64,000 nucleotides of DNA from UBA5951 sp009936885 (GCA_937996625.1 CALKVA010000001.1:86083-150082); one strand, 5' to 3'. Shown: positions 18,035-27,148, counted from the first letter of the stretch. Numbers and translations are program-made. Notes: generated from the letters alone by a model not told the origin.

Positions 18035-19438
18035 TCAGCGTGCATTTCCGTAAATAAGTTTTTGGGTGGCTTCAACAGTGCCGTCAATCTCTGTCTTGGT
18101 TTCCTTCCTATCCATCAAATCGCGCAAATGCCCTGGTAAATCTGGTCTAATACCAATCGCTTTTTCCACAGCATCAGGAAATTTAGCTGGATGCGCGCAC
18201 GCAAGTGAAATAATCGGAATATCAGTCGGCACTATTTTATCATCTCGTGCAGATGCAGCCGCATGAAGCCCCACCGCACTATGGGGATCAAAAATAATCC
18301 CATGTTTATCATATAAAGATTTTATCTCGCTTTTAGTTTGCACATCATCAACACGATAAGCTACAAATCTTTTTTTTGCGGTTTCTAGTTGATCTATTGA
18401 AATATCAAAATTCCCAGTGGTTGCAAACGCGTTCATTTTTTCGGCACATAAATCAGCATCACGTCCAAGCACCTCAAATAATAACCGCTCAAAATTAGAA
18501 GAGACTTGAATATCCATTGAGGGGCTGAGGCTTTGTTGAACCGTTTCACGTGTCATCCTGCCATTTTCAAAAAACCGCGTTAAAATATCATTTCTATTGG
18601 AAGCAACAATCAGCTTTTCGATAGGCAACCCCATCTGACCAGCAGCCCAACCAGCAAAAATATTGCCAAAATTACCTGTTGGAACACTAAAAGCAACTTT
18701 TTGTTCTGGGGCACCAAGCTTTAATGCAGAAGTAAAATAATAAACGATTTGAGGTACAAGACGAGCCCAATTAATTGAGTTTATGGCAGATAGATTTACC
18801 GTATCTCTGAATTGATGGTCATTAAAACACGCTTTTACGATATCCTGACATATATCGAAATCACCTGTAACACTCACCGCATGGGCGCCCAGACCAGCAA
18901 GAGACGTCATTTGTTTCTGCTGTATAGGCGATACTCTGCCACTAGGGAAAAGAATAAAGATATCTACTGAATCAAGATTTTGAAATGCCTGTAATGCCGC
19001 AGAACCCGTATCACCACTTGTTGCGCCAAGTATCACTGAATGTCTGCCTGTCTTGGCAAGCGCTCGCTCAAAAGCCCGTGCTAAAAATTGCATGGCATAA
19101 TCTTTAAATGCGATTGTAGGCCCATGGAAAAGCTCTAACGTATAGAGACCATCCTCAAGAGCGGTGAGAGGTGCTACATCTGGATGGGTAAAGTTTTTGT
19201 AGGATTCTTTTGCAAGCTGTGTCACCTCATCTAGAGTGAGGTCTCCTTCAGTGAACTTTGATATTATCTCTCCAGCTATTTGGTAATAATCAAGCCCTCT
19301 CATTGCTGCTATTTCTGATGAGGTAAATTTAGGCCAGCTTTTTGGCAGATACAACCCGCCATCTCGTGCAAGCCCGCTCAGAAGCGCGCCGTTAAATCGA
19401 GTGTTACTATCCTCTCCGCGTGTACTTAAATATTCCAT
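18035..19438 (-). CDS. thrC: Threonine synthase
   Basis: This PLP enzyme converts O-phosphohomoserine to threonine and completes the pathway with the homoserine kinase at 13376. The 467-residue protein belongs to the long (fungal/proteobacterial) type. It starts with MEYLSTRG, has the PLP lysine K112 in PTIAFKDYAMQF, and has the phosphate-binding GATSGDTGSAA loop. It lies 18 bp downstream of SURF1 on the same strand, the usual alphaproteobacterial ctaE-surf1-thrC order. I see no clear terminator behind it. Confidence 0.96.
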   Translation of the reverse strand: MEYLSTRGEDSNTRFNGALLSGLARDGGLYLPKSWPKFTSSEIAAMRGLDYYQIAGEIISKFTEGDLTLDEVTQLAKESYKNFTHPDVAPLTALEDGLYTLELFHGPTIAFKDYAMQFLARAFERALAKTGRHSVILGATSGDTGSAALQAFQNLDSVDIFILFPSGRVSPIQQKQMTSLAGLGAHAVSVTGDFDICQDIVKACFNDHQFRDTVNLSAINSINWARLVPQIVYYFTSALKLGAPEQKVAFSVPTGNFGNIFAGWAAGQMGLPIEKLIVASNRNDILTRFFENGRMTRETVQQSLSPSMDIQVSSNFERLLFEVLGRDADLCAEKMNAFATTGNFDISIDQLETAKKRFVAYRVDDVQTKSEIKSLYDKHGIIFDPHSAVGLHAAASARDDKIVPTDIPIISLACAHPAKFPDAVEKAIGIRPDLPGHLRDLMDRKETKTEIDGTVEATQKLIYGNAR

Positions 19439-19456
19439 TTGAGTAAGCTCCTTTTT

Positions 19457-20203
19457 TTAATCGGAGGTGGATTTAGAAGAGAATTGCAGTCTGCCATTTT
19501 GGTGATGAAAGGCAAGATAAACACCTATTAACGCAAGCGCTAGTCCAAACCAGGTTAATGCATAATTAAAGTGAGAATTAGGCACAACAATATTTACCTC
19601 AGCCGCAATTGGAAGCGTTATAATTTCGCCAGTTCTAATAACGTCAATATAATAATTCTTTATCATTTCTTCTTGCTTCAGAAACTGTGCGATTTCAGTA
19701 GGCTTTAACGTAAACCAAAACCCTGCCTCAGGCTCGTTCTCAGGAACAAAATATCCCTTTCTGCCAGGAAGCCTTAATATCCCCTCAACATAAATTTCTC
19801 CTTCTGTTAATGAAAATGGACGGGTGCCAGGCTCTCTATAAGCCTCAGATACCCATCCTCGATTTATCAGAATGACGCCATCTGATGTTAAAAATGGGGT
19901 TACAACATGAAATCCTGCATTACCTTCATAAGTTCTGCCTGTCAGATAAATTTCAAATTGATGCAGAAATGTGCCGTTAACGCCAATTCGTTGGAACTCA
20001 AACTCCTCAACAGGCATTGTGACTTGATTAATACCAATGGCTGCCGCATTACTTCGTTGCTCAAATTGCGCGATAAGTTCGGTTTTTTCAGATAGACGCG
20101 ATAATTGCCAACTCCCAAGTGAGATAAGCAAAATAATGGCTGGAATTGTAAAAAATGTCGGCCAAAAAAGTGGTCTGAATGTCATCATATCCCCATTCAT
20201 CAA
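19457..20203 (-). CDS. surf1: SURF1 family cytochrome c oxidase assembly protein
   Basis: SURF1/Shy1 proteins help insert heme a into oxidase subunit 1. The 248-residue protein has the family topology: one N-terminal membrane helix (about 10-30, FWPTFFTIPAIILLI), a large periplasmic loop with NRGWV near the middle, and a C-terminal helix ending LIGVYLAFHHQ. It follows ctaE but is separated from it by a hairpin terminator at 20262-20298, so its expression may be partly uncoupled from the oxidase operon. Confidence 0.93.
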   Translation of the reverse strand: MMNGDMMTFRPLFWPTFFTIPAIILLISLGSWQLSRLSEKTELIAQFEQRSNAAAIGINQVTMPVEEFEFQRIGVNGTFLHQFEIYLTGRTYEGNAGFHVVTPFLTSDGVILINRGWVSEAYREPGTRPFSLTEGEIYVEGILRLPGRKGYFVPENEPEAGFWFTLKPTEIAQFLKQEEMIKNYYIDVIRTGEIITLPIAAEVNIVVPNSHFNYALTWFGLALALIGVYLAFHHQNGRLQFSSKSTSD

Positions 20204-20261
20204 ACTATGCGTATTAGAAAATTTTATACTTAATGTGTTACTTCATCCCAAAAATGATAGC

Positions 20262-20298
20262 CACAAAAAACAGAAGGGCCTCTGACAAAAAGGCCCTT
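20262..20298 (-). terminator. Rho-independent terminator after ctaE
   Basis: An 8-bp perfect stem (AAGGGCCT / AGGCCCTT, 20274-20281 and 20291-20298) with a 9-nt loop is followed on the minus strand by CTG and a run of T (plus-strand A-run at 20265-20270). It lies 36 bp beyond the ctaE stop and 59 bp before the surf1 start. A weaker T-run on the other side could give some bidirectional activity. Confidence 0.75.
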
Positions 20299-20333
20299 GC
20301 TATTTTTATATAGTCGTTTGTGAGCAAGTCTAA

Positions 20334-21119
20334 CTATCCGCCCCACCAATATATAGCAACAAATAAAAACAACCAGACAACATCAACAAAATGCCAATAC
20401 CAAGCTGCAGCTTCAAATCCAAAATGCCTGTCCGCTGTAAATTGACCTTTCAAGCCACGCATCAAACATACAAATAGAAATATGGTACCAACGATAACGT
20501 GAAAGCCGTGAAACCCTGTAGCCATAAAAAACACAGACGGATAAATTCCATCACTAAATCCAAAATGTGCGTGCTGGTATTCGTATGCCTGCAAGGCTGT
20601 AAACAACACCCCAAGCATTACCGTAACAGTCAGCCCCATGATAAAGTCTTTTCGGTCATCATGCAGAAGCGCATGGTGCGCCCACGTCACGGTACAACCT
20701 GAAAGCAAAAGAATAAGCGTATTGATTAGCGGTAAATCAAATGGGTCGAATGTGTCAATACCCTCAGGTGGCCAAACTCCGCCTACGGGGAATAAAGCAC
20801 GATCAAAAAATGCCCAAAAAAATGCAACAAAAAACATTATTTCAGACACGATAAACAGCAACATTCCATATCGCATGCTTATCTGCACGATAGGTGTATG
20901 ATGGCCTTGATATTCAGCTTCTCTTACGATATCGCGCCACCATAAGAACATGGTTAGAATTACCAGCCCTAGACCAACTGCTAATGTCTCTAATCCATAT
21001 GGCTTGTCATGCATATACATTGCGGCACCAATGGTAACAACAAACCCGGATGCGGCACCAACAGCAGGCCACGGACTTGGTTCTACCAGATGATACGGAT
21101 GCTGCTGTGACCCACTCAT
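20334..21119 (-). CDS. ctaE: Cytochrome c oxidase subunit III
   Basis: This 261-residue, seven-helix subunit stabilises the aa3-type oxidase core. The N-terminus has the typical HPYHLVEPSPWP stretch, helix 3 shows FFVAFFWAFFDRALFP, and the C-terminus has the HFVDVVWLFLF signature. It is the last gene before a terminator in the operon ctaC-ctaD-ctaB-small gene-ctaG-ctaE, all on the minus strand. Confidence 0.97.
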   Translation of the reverse strand: MSGSQQHPYHLVEPSPWPAVGAASGFVVTIGAAMYMHDKPYGLETLAVGLGLVILTMFLWWRDIVREAEYQGHHTPIVQISMRYGMLLFIVSEIMFFVAFFWAFFDRALFPVGGVWPPEGIDTFDPFDLPLINTLILLLSGCTVTWAHHALLHDDRKDFIMGLTVTVMLGVLFTALQAYEYQHAHFGFSDGIYPSVFFMATGFHGFHVIVGTIFLFVCLMRGLKGQFTADRHFGFEAAAWYWHFVDVVWLFLFVAIYWWGG

Positions 21120-21172
21120 TTTACTCTCCCTAAAAAATTCATCAATTCCCCCGAACTAATGAGATTGAACAA

Positions 21173-21748
21173 TTAACTCTGCAATGCCTTAAAAAACGTA
21201 TAGGACAATACAACTTCATCTACATCTATTGTGTTTTTATCTGATGCTATTTCAGGATCAAGATAAAATACCACAGGCATGTCTACTGACTCGCCTGGTG
21301 CTAATGGCTGTTCGGTAAAACAAAAACATTCCATTTTCATAAAATAAGGGCCAGCTTTTTCTGGTGTCACATTAAAGGTGGCTGTGCCGGTTAACATTTC
21401 TTCTGACAGGTTAGTAGCCCGAAAAACAGCTTTCACCTGCTCCCCTGGTGCTAATAATATAACCGCATCTGTGACAGGCAAGAATGACCAGTTAAGTTCT
21501 GGATTAGTATGGGCGTTGAAACGCACTTTTACATCATGACCGCTTATAATCGTCTCAGAGACTTGCTCTGCTATTTGAGTAGTGCCACCAAACCCTGTTA
21601 CCCGGCAGAATAAATCATATAAAGGCACGGATGCATACGCTAGACCCATCATACAAAAGACCATCACACCAACAACAAGCAAGCTTTTTGCATTTCGCCG
21701 TTGCAATTCTGATTTGTGAGGCGTTAGCCGTGCGTTGGATATTGTCAT
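21173..21748 (-). CDS. ctaG: Cytochrome c oxidase assembly protein CtaG/Cox11
   Basis: Cox11-type copper chaperone that delivers CuB to subunit 1. The 191 residues contain one N-terminal membrane helix (about 22-45, VVGVMVFCMMGLAYASV) and a periplasmic immunoglobulin-like domain. The copper-binding CFCF motif lies in MECFCFTEQ and is followed by MPVVFYLDP. Its ATG at 21748 overlaps the stop of the upstream 46-codon gene by 4 nt, so translational coupling is likely. Confidence 0.96.
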   Translation of the reverse strand: MTISNARLTPHKSELQRRNAKSLLVVGVMVFCMMGLAYASVPLYDLFCRVTGFGGTTQIAEQVSETIISGHDVKVRFNAHTNPELNWSFLPVTDAVILLAPGEQVKAVFRATNLSEEMLTGTATFNVTPEKAGPYFMKMECFCFTEQPLAPGESVDMPVVFYLDPEIASDKNTIDVDEVVLSYTFFKALQS

Positions 21749-21885
21749 GAATTCAACCCTATCCGAACTACTGTTATTAAAAAGAACAGAAGTACAAGTC
21801 CAAATATAAGGCCCAGAACTGCATAATTCTGCCGCTTTCGTGCCTGTCTTAATTCATCAGCTGTTTTGGGTGTTGGCTTATTCAT
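21745..21885 (-). CDS. Small CoxF-like membrane protein of the oxidase operon
   Basis: This is a 46-residue gene in the gap between ctaB and ctaG. It starts at ATG 21885, 6 bp beyond the ctaB stop, and its TGA (21745-21747) overlaps the ctaG start. The product begins MNKPTPKTADEL, has a basic stretch RQARKRQN, then one hydrophobic helix (about 21-40, ending LLFFLITVVR) and a short tail. Alphaproteobacterial oxidase operons often carry a small one-helix protein here, called CoxF or cytochrome oxidase accessory protein. The match is by position, size and the helix-TVVRIG ending, so the name is tentative although the gene itself is well supported. Confidence 0.75.
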   Translation of the reverse strand: MNKPTPKTADELRQARKRQNYAVLGLIFGLVLLFFLITVVRIGLNS

Positions 21886-21891
21886 TAATAA

Positions 21892-22797
21892 TTATCCTAA
21901 AATCGCCTTATCACAAATCAATGCTAAAAATAAAATAAACAAATACGCTATTGAATATTTAAACAAACGCATTGCGCGGCTGTCATCTGGCTGCCTGAGC
22001 AATTGAGAGGCAAGCAACAAAAATATCGTGCCGCTAATCCCAGCAACTGAGCCATAGAGGATTTTCGACATACCAATAATATTCGGCAGAAGACTTACAC
22101 CAACCATTATGATGCTATATATAAAAATCTGCCTTCTTGTCTCATCCCCGCCAGCTACTACCGGAAGCATCGGGATTTTTGCATTTTTATAATCCTGATT
22201 TTTAACCAAGGCCAAGGCCCAGAAATGAGGCGGAGTCCAAAAAAAGATTAAACTAAACAGAATAATGGACTCGATACTCATACTTGCAGTAACCGCTGCC
22301 CATCCAATAATAGGGGGAAGCGCTCCTGCCGCACCGCCAATCACTATATTCTGAGCTGTCGAGCGCTTAAGCCAAACTGTATAAATTAGTCCATAAAATA
22401 TGATTGTAAACGCAAGCAAACCGCCAGCCAGAAAGTTTGCAGATAAACTCAAAATCAAAACAGAAATAACAGAAATAATCACGCCAAAGGCTAGCGCTTC
22501 TGATGGCTCAACCTTGCCAGCTGGAATTGGCCGAGCGCGTGTTCTGTGCATTACAGCATCAATATCTCTATCATACCATTGATTAATAGCGCCAGATGCA
22601 CCAGCGCCAGCAGCAATCGCAAGCAGTGATATAACAGCAAGCACCGGGTGCAAATCACCAGGAGCGAGATACATACCCGCAAATCCAGTGAATATCACAA
22701 GGCTCATGACACGTGGTTTCATGAGTTGAAAAAAACTAGACACAGCAGATGGATTAAATACTGCTGTCTGTCTTGTTATGTTTTGAATTTTTTCCAT
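21892..22797 (-). CDS. ctaB: Protoheme IX farnesyltransferase (heme O synthase)
   Basis: CtaB/Cox10 adds a farnesyl group to heme b, making heme O for the oxidase. The 301-residue UbiA-superfamily membrane protein has eight to nine helices. The first Asp-rich motif lies in NQWYDRDIDAVMHRT, followed by RPIPAG, and the second polar loop is near WTPPHFWALAL. It is 13 bp downstream of ctaD in the oxidase operon. Farnesyl diphosphate ultimately derives from the MEP pathway (ispH, 12423). Confidence 0.97.
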   Translation of the reverse strand: MEKIQNITRQTAVFNPSAVSSFFQLMKPRVMSLVIFTGFAGMYLAPGDLHPVLAVISLLAIAAGAGASGAINQWYDRDIDAVMHRTRARPIPAGKVEPSEALAFGVIISVISVLILSLSANFLAGGLLAFTIIFYGLIYTVWLKRSTAQNIVIGGAAGALPPIIGWAAVTASMSIESIILFSLIFFWTPPHFWALALVKNQDYKNAKIPMLPVVAGGDETRRQIFIYSIIMVGVSLLPNIIGMSKILYGSVAGISGTIFLLLASQLLRQPDDSRAMRLFKYSIAYLFILFLALICDKAILG

Positions 22798-22810
22798 TAC
22801 ATAAAGATAT

Positions 22811-24403
22811 CTAATTTATTTTCGGCAATGTTTCATAGGTGTGGTAGGGCGGCGGAGAAGCCACTTGCCATTCAAGTGTTGTTGCGCCTTCGCCCCACGG
22901 ATTACTCTCAGCACGGCGACGAGAAATAAACGCCTCTGCAATCACGACAAGAAAAATAATAGCGCCCGCAGCAGATACAAATGACCCGATAGAAGCAACC
23001 ATATTCCATCCTGCAAATGCATCCGGATAATCTACATAGCGCCTCGGCATGCCCGCAAGTCCAAGGAAGTGCATGGGGAAGAAGGTTAAATTAACACCAA
23101 AGAACGTCACCCAGAAATGTACCTTTGCAAGTCCGTCATGATAGCTATATCCAGTCATTTTAGAGAACCAATAATAGAAGCCTGCAAACAGACCAAACAC
23201 AGCTCCTAATGATAGGACGTAATGGAAATGGGCGATAACATAGTACGTATTATGCAACACCACATCAAGACCAGCATTTGATAATACAACGCCCGTTACA
23301 CCGCCAACCGTGAATAAAAAGATAAATCCAACTGCCCAGAGCATTGGAACATCAAATCTAATAGAGCCGCCCCACATAGTTGCAATCCAGCTGAAAATCT
23401 TAACCCCGGTAGGCACAGCAATAACCATTGTCGCAGCGGTAAAATAGGCTCGTGTATCGACATCAAGTCCAACCGTATACATATGGTGCGCCCAAACGAT
23501 AAAACCTACAAACCCAATGGCTACCATTGCATAAGCCATTCCCAAATATCCAAAGATAGGTTTGTTTGAAAATGTGGAGATAATATGACTGACGATCCCA
23601 AACGCGGGAAGGATCATAATATAGACCTCTGGATGGCCAAAAAACCAGAAAAGATGCAGGAATAAAATAGGATCACCGCCCCCTTCTGGAATAAAGAAGG
23701 TTGTGCCGAAGTTTCTATCTGTAAGCAACATCGTAATAGCACCTGCTAAAACTGGTACAGCAAGAAGCAACAAAAAAGCTGTAATTAACATAGCCCATGC
23801 AAAAAGAGGCATTTTGTGCAACGTCATTCCAGGCGTTCTCATGTTAAAAATCGTTGTGATAAAATTTGCCGCGCCAAGAATAGATGATACACCCGCTAAG
23901 TGAAGCGCGAAAATCGCTAAATCCATCGACATCCCAGGTGTTCCAGCCGTAGATGATAAGGGCGGATATATTGTCCAGCCAACGCCAGCACCGCCATCAA
24001 CAACAGCTGATAACAACAACAATATAAAGGCAGGGGGGAGAAGCCAGAATGATATGTTATTCATTCGCGGAAAAGCCATATCTGGTGCGCCAATCATAAT
24101 CGGTACGAACCAGTTTCCAAATCCACCAATTAATCCAGGCATAACAACAAAGAAAACCATGATAAGACCATGCGCAGTCGTAAACACATTCCACATATGC
24201 CCGTCTGACATATATTGAATGCCTGGCTGCATTAATTCCATTCGCATAAACACAGAAAAGCCGCCACCAATAAACGCAGCTATAATCGCAAAGATGATAT
24301 ACATCGTTCCGATATCTTTATGGTTGGTTGAATAAAGCCATCGCCTTACAAAACCAGTTGGTGCGCCATGTTCATGTTCTGCTGTGGTTGGCTGAGCACT
24401 CAT
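22811..24403 (-). CDS. ctaD: Cytochrome c oxidase subunit I (aa3-type)
   Basis: Catalytic subunit with heme a and the heme a3-CuB site. The 530-residue protein begins MSAQPTTAEHEHG at ATG 24403, with an AAGGAGAC Shine-Dalgarno upstream. The frame stays open to 24493, but that extension overlaps ctaC and is not family-like. Twelve helices carry the heme ligands: TTAHGLIM (low-spin heme), WFFGHPEVYIMILP (CuB His and the cross-linked Tyr) and VIAHFHYVLS (a3 and heme a). The pattern fits the A-family terminal oxidase. Confidence 0.98.
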   Translation of the reverse strand: MSAQPTTAEHEHGAPTGFVRRWLYSTNHKDIGTMYIIFAIIAAFIGGGFSVFMRMELMQPGIQYMSDGHMWNVFTTAHGLIMVFFVVMPGLIGGFGNWFVPIMIGAPDMAFPRMNNISFWLLPPAFILLLLSAVVDGGAGVGWTIYPPLSSTAGTPGMSMDLAIFALHLAGVSSILGAANFITTIFNMRTPGMTLHKMPLFAWAMLITAFLLLLAVPVLAGAITMLLTDRNFGTTFFIPEGGGDPILFLHLFWFFGHPEVYIMILPAFGIVSHIISTFSNKPIFGYLGMAYAMVAIGFVGFIVWAHHMYTVGLDVDTRAYFTAATMVIAVPTGVKIFSWIATMWGGSIRFDVPMLWAVGFIFLFTVGGVTGVVLSNAGLDVVLHNTYYVIAHFHYVLSLGAVFGLFAGFYYWFSKMTGYSYHDGLAKVHFWVTFFGVNLTFFPMHFLGLAGMPRRYVDYPDAFAGWNMVASIGSFVSAAGAIIFLVVIAEAFISRRRAESNPWGEGATTLEWQVASPPPYHTYETLPKIN

Positions 24404-24428
24404 TGTAAAAGTCTCCTTGAAATTGCCC

Positions 24429-25262
24429 TTAATTAACAGCGGCAAGTTGAATTGATAGTGGCACGTCAAGAATAGCAAATTCTTGTTTTGCATCTGCTAG
24501 CCATGCTTGATATTCCTTTTTTGCCATCGCCTTAACGACGATTGGCATGAAAGAATGATTAACACCACAGATTTGATTACATTGTCCATAATAGGTTTTT
24601 TCACCTTCAGGCACATCTATCCATACTTCGTTTACACGTCCAATAAACGCGTAAGTCTGAACCGCTAATGAAGGAACAAAAAATGAATGCATAACATCAT
24701 TCGCGGTTACCAACATTTTGATTTTTGTATTCGCTGGTACAACAAGCGGATTATCAACAGAAAGAAGTCTTGGCTGGCCAGGCTGCAATTCATCATCTTT
24801 TAGCATATAGCTATCAAATGCGATTTGATCATCCATATATTCATAATTCCAGTACCATTGATTTCCAGTAACTTTGATAACCATTTCTGCATTCTTTGTC
24901 TCATCCATATAGTATAGAAGCCGAAAAGAAGGTACTGCAATAACAACCAAAATTAACACAGGAATAACTGTCCATAATATTTCGATTGTGGTGTTATGAG
25001 TCGTCTTGGACGGGGTTGGGTTAGCATCTCTGCGGAAGCGCCATCCAACATACACAAGAAGCGCAAGCACAAACACAGATATCAATGATATGATAATAAG
25101 CAATAGGTTATGCAAATCTGTTGCTTTTTGCGCAATAGACCCAGCTGGTTCCTGAAGTCCTATTTGCCATGGCTCAGGCTGAGCTGCTCCAGCTACAGAT
25201 GCAGCAAATATGCCTAATATGAAAGCACCTGACGATAAATAGCGCATAAAATTCGCACTCAT
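24429..25262 (-). CDS. ctaC: Cytochrome c oxidase subunit II
   Basis: Subunit II accepts electrons from cytochrome c at the dinuclear CuA centre. The 277 residues comprise a signal peptide ending near VAGA, two membrane helices (about 50-73 and 95-115), the aromatic QWYWNYEY stretch, and a cupredoxin domain. CuA ligands are H192, C228, C232, H236 and M239 in QCNQICGVNHSFMP. Position 230 between the cysteines is Gln, where most family members have Glu. No C-terminal cytochrome c domain is fused. It is the first gene of the oxidase operon, with a G-rich Shine-Dalgarno, and is divergent from tldD. Confidence 0.97.
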   Translation of the reverse strand: MSANFMRYLSSGAFILGIFAASVAGAAQPEPWQIGLQEPAGSIAQKATDLHNLLLIIISLISVFVLALLVYVGWRFRRDANPTPSKTTHNTTIEILWTVIPVLILVVIAVPSFRLLYYMDETKNAEMVIKVTGNQWYWNYEYMDDQIAFDSYMLKDDELQPGQPRLLSVDNPLVVPANTKIKMLVTANDVMHSFFVPSLAVQTYAFIGRVNEVWIDVPEGEKTYYGQCNQICGVNHSFMPIVVKAMAKKEYQAWLADAKQEFAILDVPLSIQLAAVN

Positions 25263-25567
25263 AATTCAATCCCCCAAGGATAGTGTCCTAACAAACGCAT
25301 AAAACATAGCATTTTCAGATTTTTAATACTTAAAATTACTCCCGAGTTCTATCTGCTTTTTTACGGATTGGGAAGAAAGGTGCGACTGCCTGTCGCGCAA
25401 ATTCCTGCGTTATGACATTCAATTGGCATTTACCAAAAATACTTTGCTGTATGAGATGCTATAGGGCTTGAAGTTAACATAGACTCCCCCCATAATTAAC
25501 TCTCTGAAATAGATATTGATTCTTACAATTTAATATATTCTGAAGCTCACCTTAAAAGGACACTCCG
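25263..25567. other. Divergent intergenic region ctaC/tldD
   Basis: This 305-bp spacer holds no supported gene. On the minus side a GGGGGAT Shine-Dalgarno lies just before ctaC. On the plus side AAAAGGA lies before tldD, with a candidate promoter at 25468-25496. I see no strong hairpin. The promoter of the oxidase operon must lie here, but no pair of hexamers stands out. Confidence 0.6.
25468..25496 (+). promoter_or_regulatory. Candidate promoter of tldD
   Basis: TTGAAG (25468-25473) and CATAAT (25491-25496) are 17 bp apart and lie about 70 bp upstream of the tldD ATG. A C-run immediately precedes the -10. Confidence 0.4.
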
Positions 25568-27007
25568 ATGGATCCACTTGCCCAAACAGACGCCTTATTT
25601 TTTAAAGACGGAAATTTCGAGAGAGAGCACGCACAATCGATTTTGAAAGATGCCTTACATGGCGCTGATGATGGTGATTTATTTCTAGAAATGGATTATC
25701 TGGAATTTCTTGCTTTTGATGATGGCAGGCTGAAATCTGCAAGCTACAACCAATCCAGCGGTTTTGGTCTAAGGGCAATTCTTGGCGAAGCCGATGCCTT
25801 TGCCCATTCTGGTGACATGTCAATGACGGCCCTTGAGCGGGCAGGCAAAACGGTACAAGCTGTTGCAAACGGCTATTCTGGTGCATTAGCTCTTTCACCC
25901 GCAAATGCTGCAAACCAGCCTTTATATTCAGATGCTAATCCACTTGATGCTACGCCTTTTGATGCCAAAGTTAAATTACTACAAGAAATAGATTCCTATG
26001 CACGTGACAAAGATAGCAGAGTAAAACAAGTATCTGCATCTATAGCTGGTTCTTGGCAAGCTGTTCAAATTTTAAGGCCTGATGGTTATCGAGCCGCCGA
26101 TATTCGACCGTTAGTTAGATTAAATGTATCTGTGATGGTTGAAGTAAATGGCCGCATGGAAACAGGATCTAGCGGGTCTGGCGGTAGGTTTATGTTTGAT
26201 AAATATCTTCAAGCTGGCAACTGGCAAAGCGAAGTTGACGAGGCATTACGTCTGGCACTACTTGGCCTTGATTCTATCCCTGCGCCTGCTGGTGAAATGG
26301 AAATTGTATTAGGGCCAGGCTGGCCTGGGGTGATGTTACATGAAGCAGTTGGTCATGGTCTGGAAGGCGATTTTAATCGCAAGGGAACTTCTGTGTTTTC
26401 TGGACAGGTTGGTCAACAAGTAGCCGCTAAAGGCGTTACCGTCATTGATGATGGTACGATATTAGATAGGCGCGGCTCAATTACGATAGATGATGAAGGC
26501 ACAAAATCTGCCCGCAATGTTCTAATTGAGGACGGCATCTTAAAAGGATATTTGCAAGATCGGCAAAACGCACGATTAATGAATGTAGCGCCAACTGGAA
26601 ATGGCAGACGCGAATCTTACGCATCTCTTCCTATGCCAAGAATGACGAATACGTTCATGGAATCTGGCGAATTAGAACCAGACGAAATAGTCTCTTCTGT
26701 AAAAAATGGTCTTTATGCCGTTAATTTCGGCGGCGGGCAGGTTGATATAACCTCTGGCAAATTCGTATTTTCTGCATCAGAAGCTTATCTCGTAGAAAAT
26801 GGCAAAATTACTGCACCGGTTAAGGGCGCTACTTTAATTGGCAATGGGCCAGATGCCATGTCGAAAATTTCTATGATTGGCAATGATATGGCCTTAGATG
26901 CTGGGGTTGGAACTTGTGGTAAAAACGGCCAATCTGTTCCTGTCGGTGTTGGGCAGCCTACCCTGAAGATTGGCGGTATAACAGTTGGTGGAACGCAAGC
27001 CGCATAG
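25568..27007 (+). CDS. tldD: Metalloprotease TldD
   Basis: TldD forms a zinc protease with TldE/PmbA that degrades unfolded peptides through a narrow channel and, in some bacteria, matures modified peptides. The 479-residue protein has the metal motif HEAVGHGLEGD (H258, H262), which PmbA-type partners lack. The partner gene pmbA is at 31535-32872, so the heterodimer is encoded in two places about 4.5 kb apart. No peptide-toxin precursor is visible nearby, so a general proteolytic role is more likely. It is divergent from ctaC, a frequent alphaproteobacterial neighbour. Confidence 0.96.
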   Translation: MDPLAQTDALFFKDGNFEREHAQSILKDALHGADDGDLFLEMDYLEFLAFDDGRLKSASYNQSSGFGLRAILGEADAFAHSGDMSMTALERAGKTVQAVANGYSGALALSPANAANQPLYSDANPLDATPFDAKVKLLQEIDSYARDKDSRVKQVSASIAGSWQAVQILRPDGYRAADIRPLVRLNVSVMVEVNGRMETGSSGSGGRFMFDKYLQAGNWQSEVDEALRLALLGLDSIPAPAGEMEIVLGPGWPGVMLHEAVGHGLEGDFNRKGTSVFSGQVGQQVAAKGVTVIDDGTILDRRGSITIDDEGTKSARNVLIEDGILKGYLQDRQNARLMNVAPTGNGRRESYASLPMPRMTNTFMESGELEPDEIVSSVKNGLYAVNFGGGQVDITSGKFVFSASEAYLVENGKITAPVKGATLIGNGPDAMSKISMIGNDMALDAGVGTCGKNGQSVPVGVGQPTLKIGGITVGGTQAA

Positions 27008-27050
27008 GGTTTTATCACTGCAACAAGCACAATTTCTCACTTTCACACCT

Positions 27051-27076
27051 CATGAATAGAATTGCATCTATTCATG
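27051..27076. repeat. 10-bp perfect inverted repeat between tldD and gshA
   Basis: CATGAATAGA (27051-27060) and TCTATTCATG (27067-27076) are perfect complements around a 6-nt loop. No T-run follows on either strand, so it is not a classical intrinsic terminator, although it sits between two convergent genes. A second weaker hairpin (ACAGC, 6-nt loop, GCTGT) lies nearer gshA. Confidence 0.7.
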
Positions 27077-27148
27077 GCGTAATTGCTGGGATCATACAAA
27101 GCTTATCAGTAGATAATATCTGCGACAGCCAAAAAGCTGTATTTGCGT

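Noticed and set aside
24404..24493. N-terminal extension of ctaD by 30 residues
   Set aside because: It overlaps ctaC, is unlike any subunit I N-terminus, and a strong AAGGAGAC precedes the ATG at 24403.
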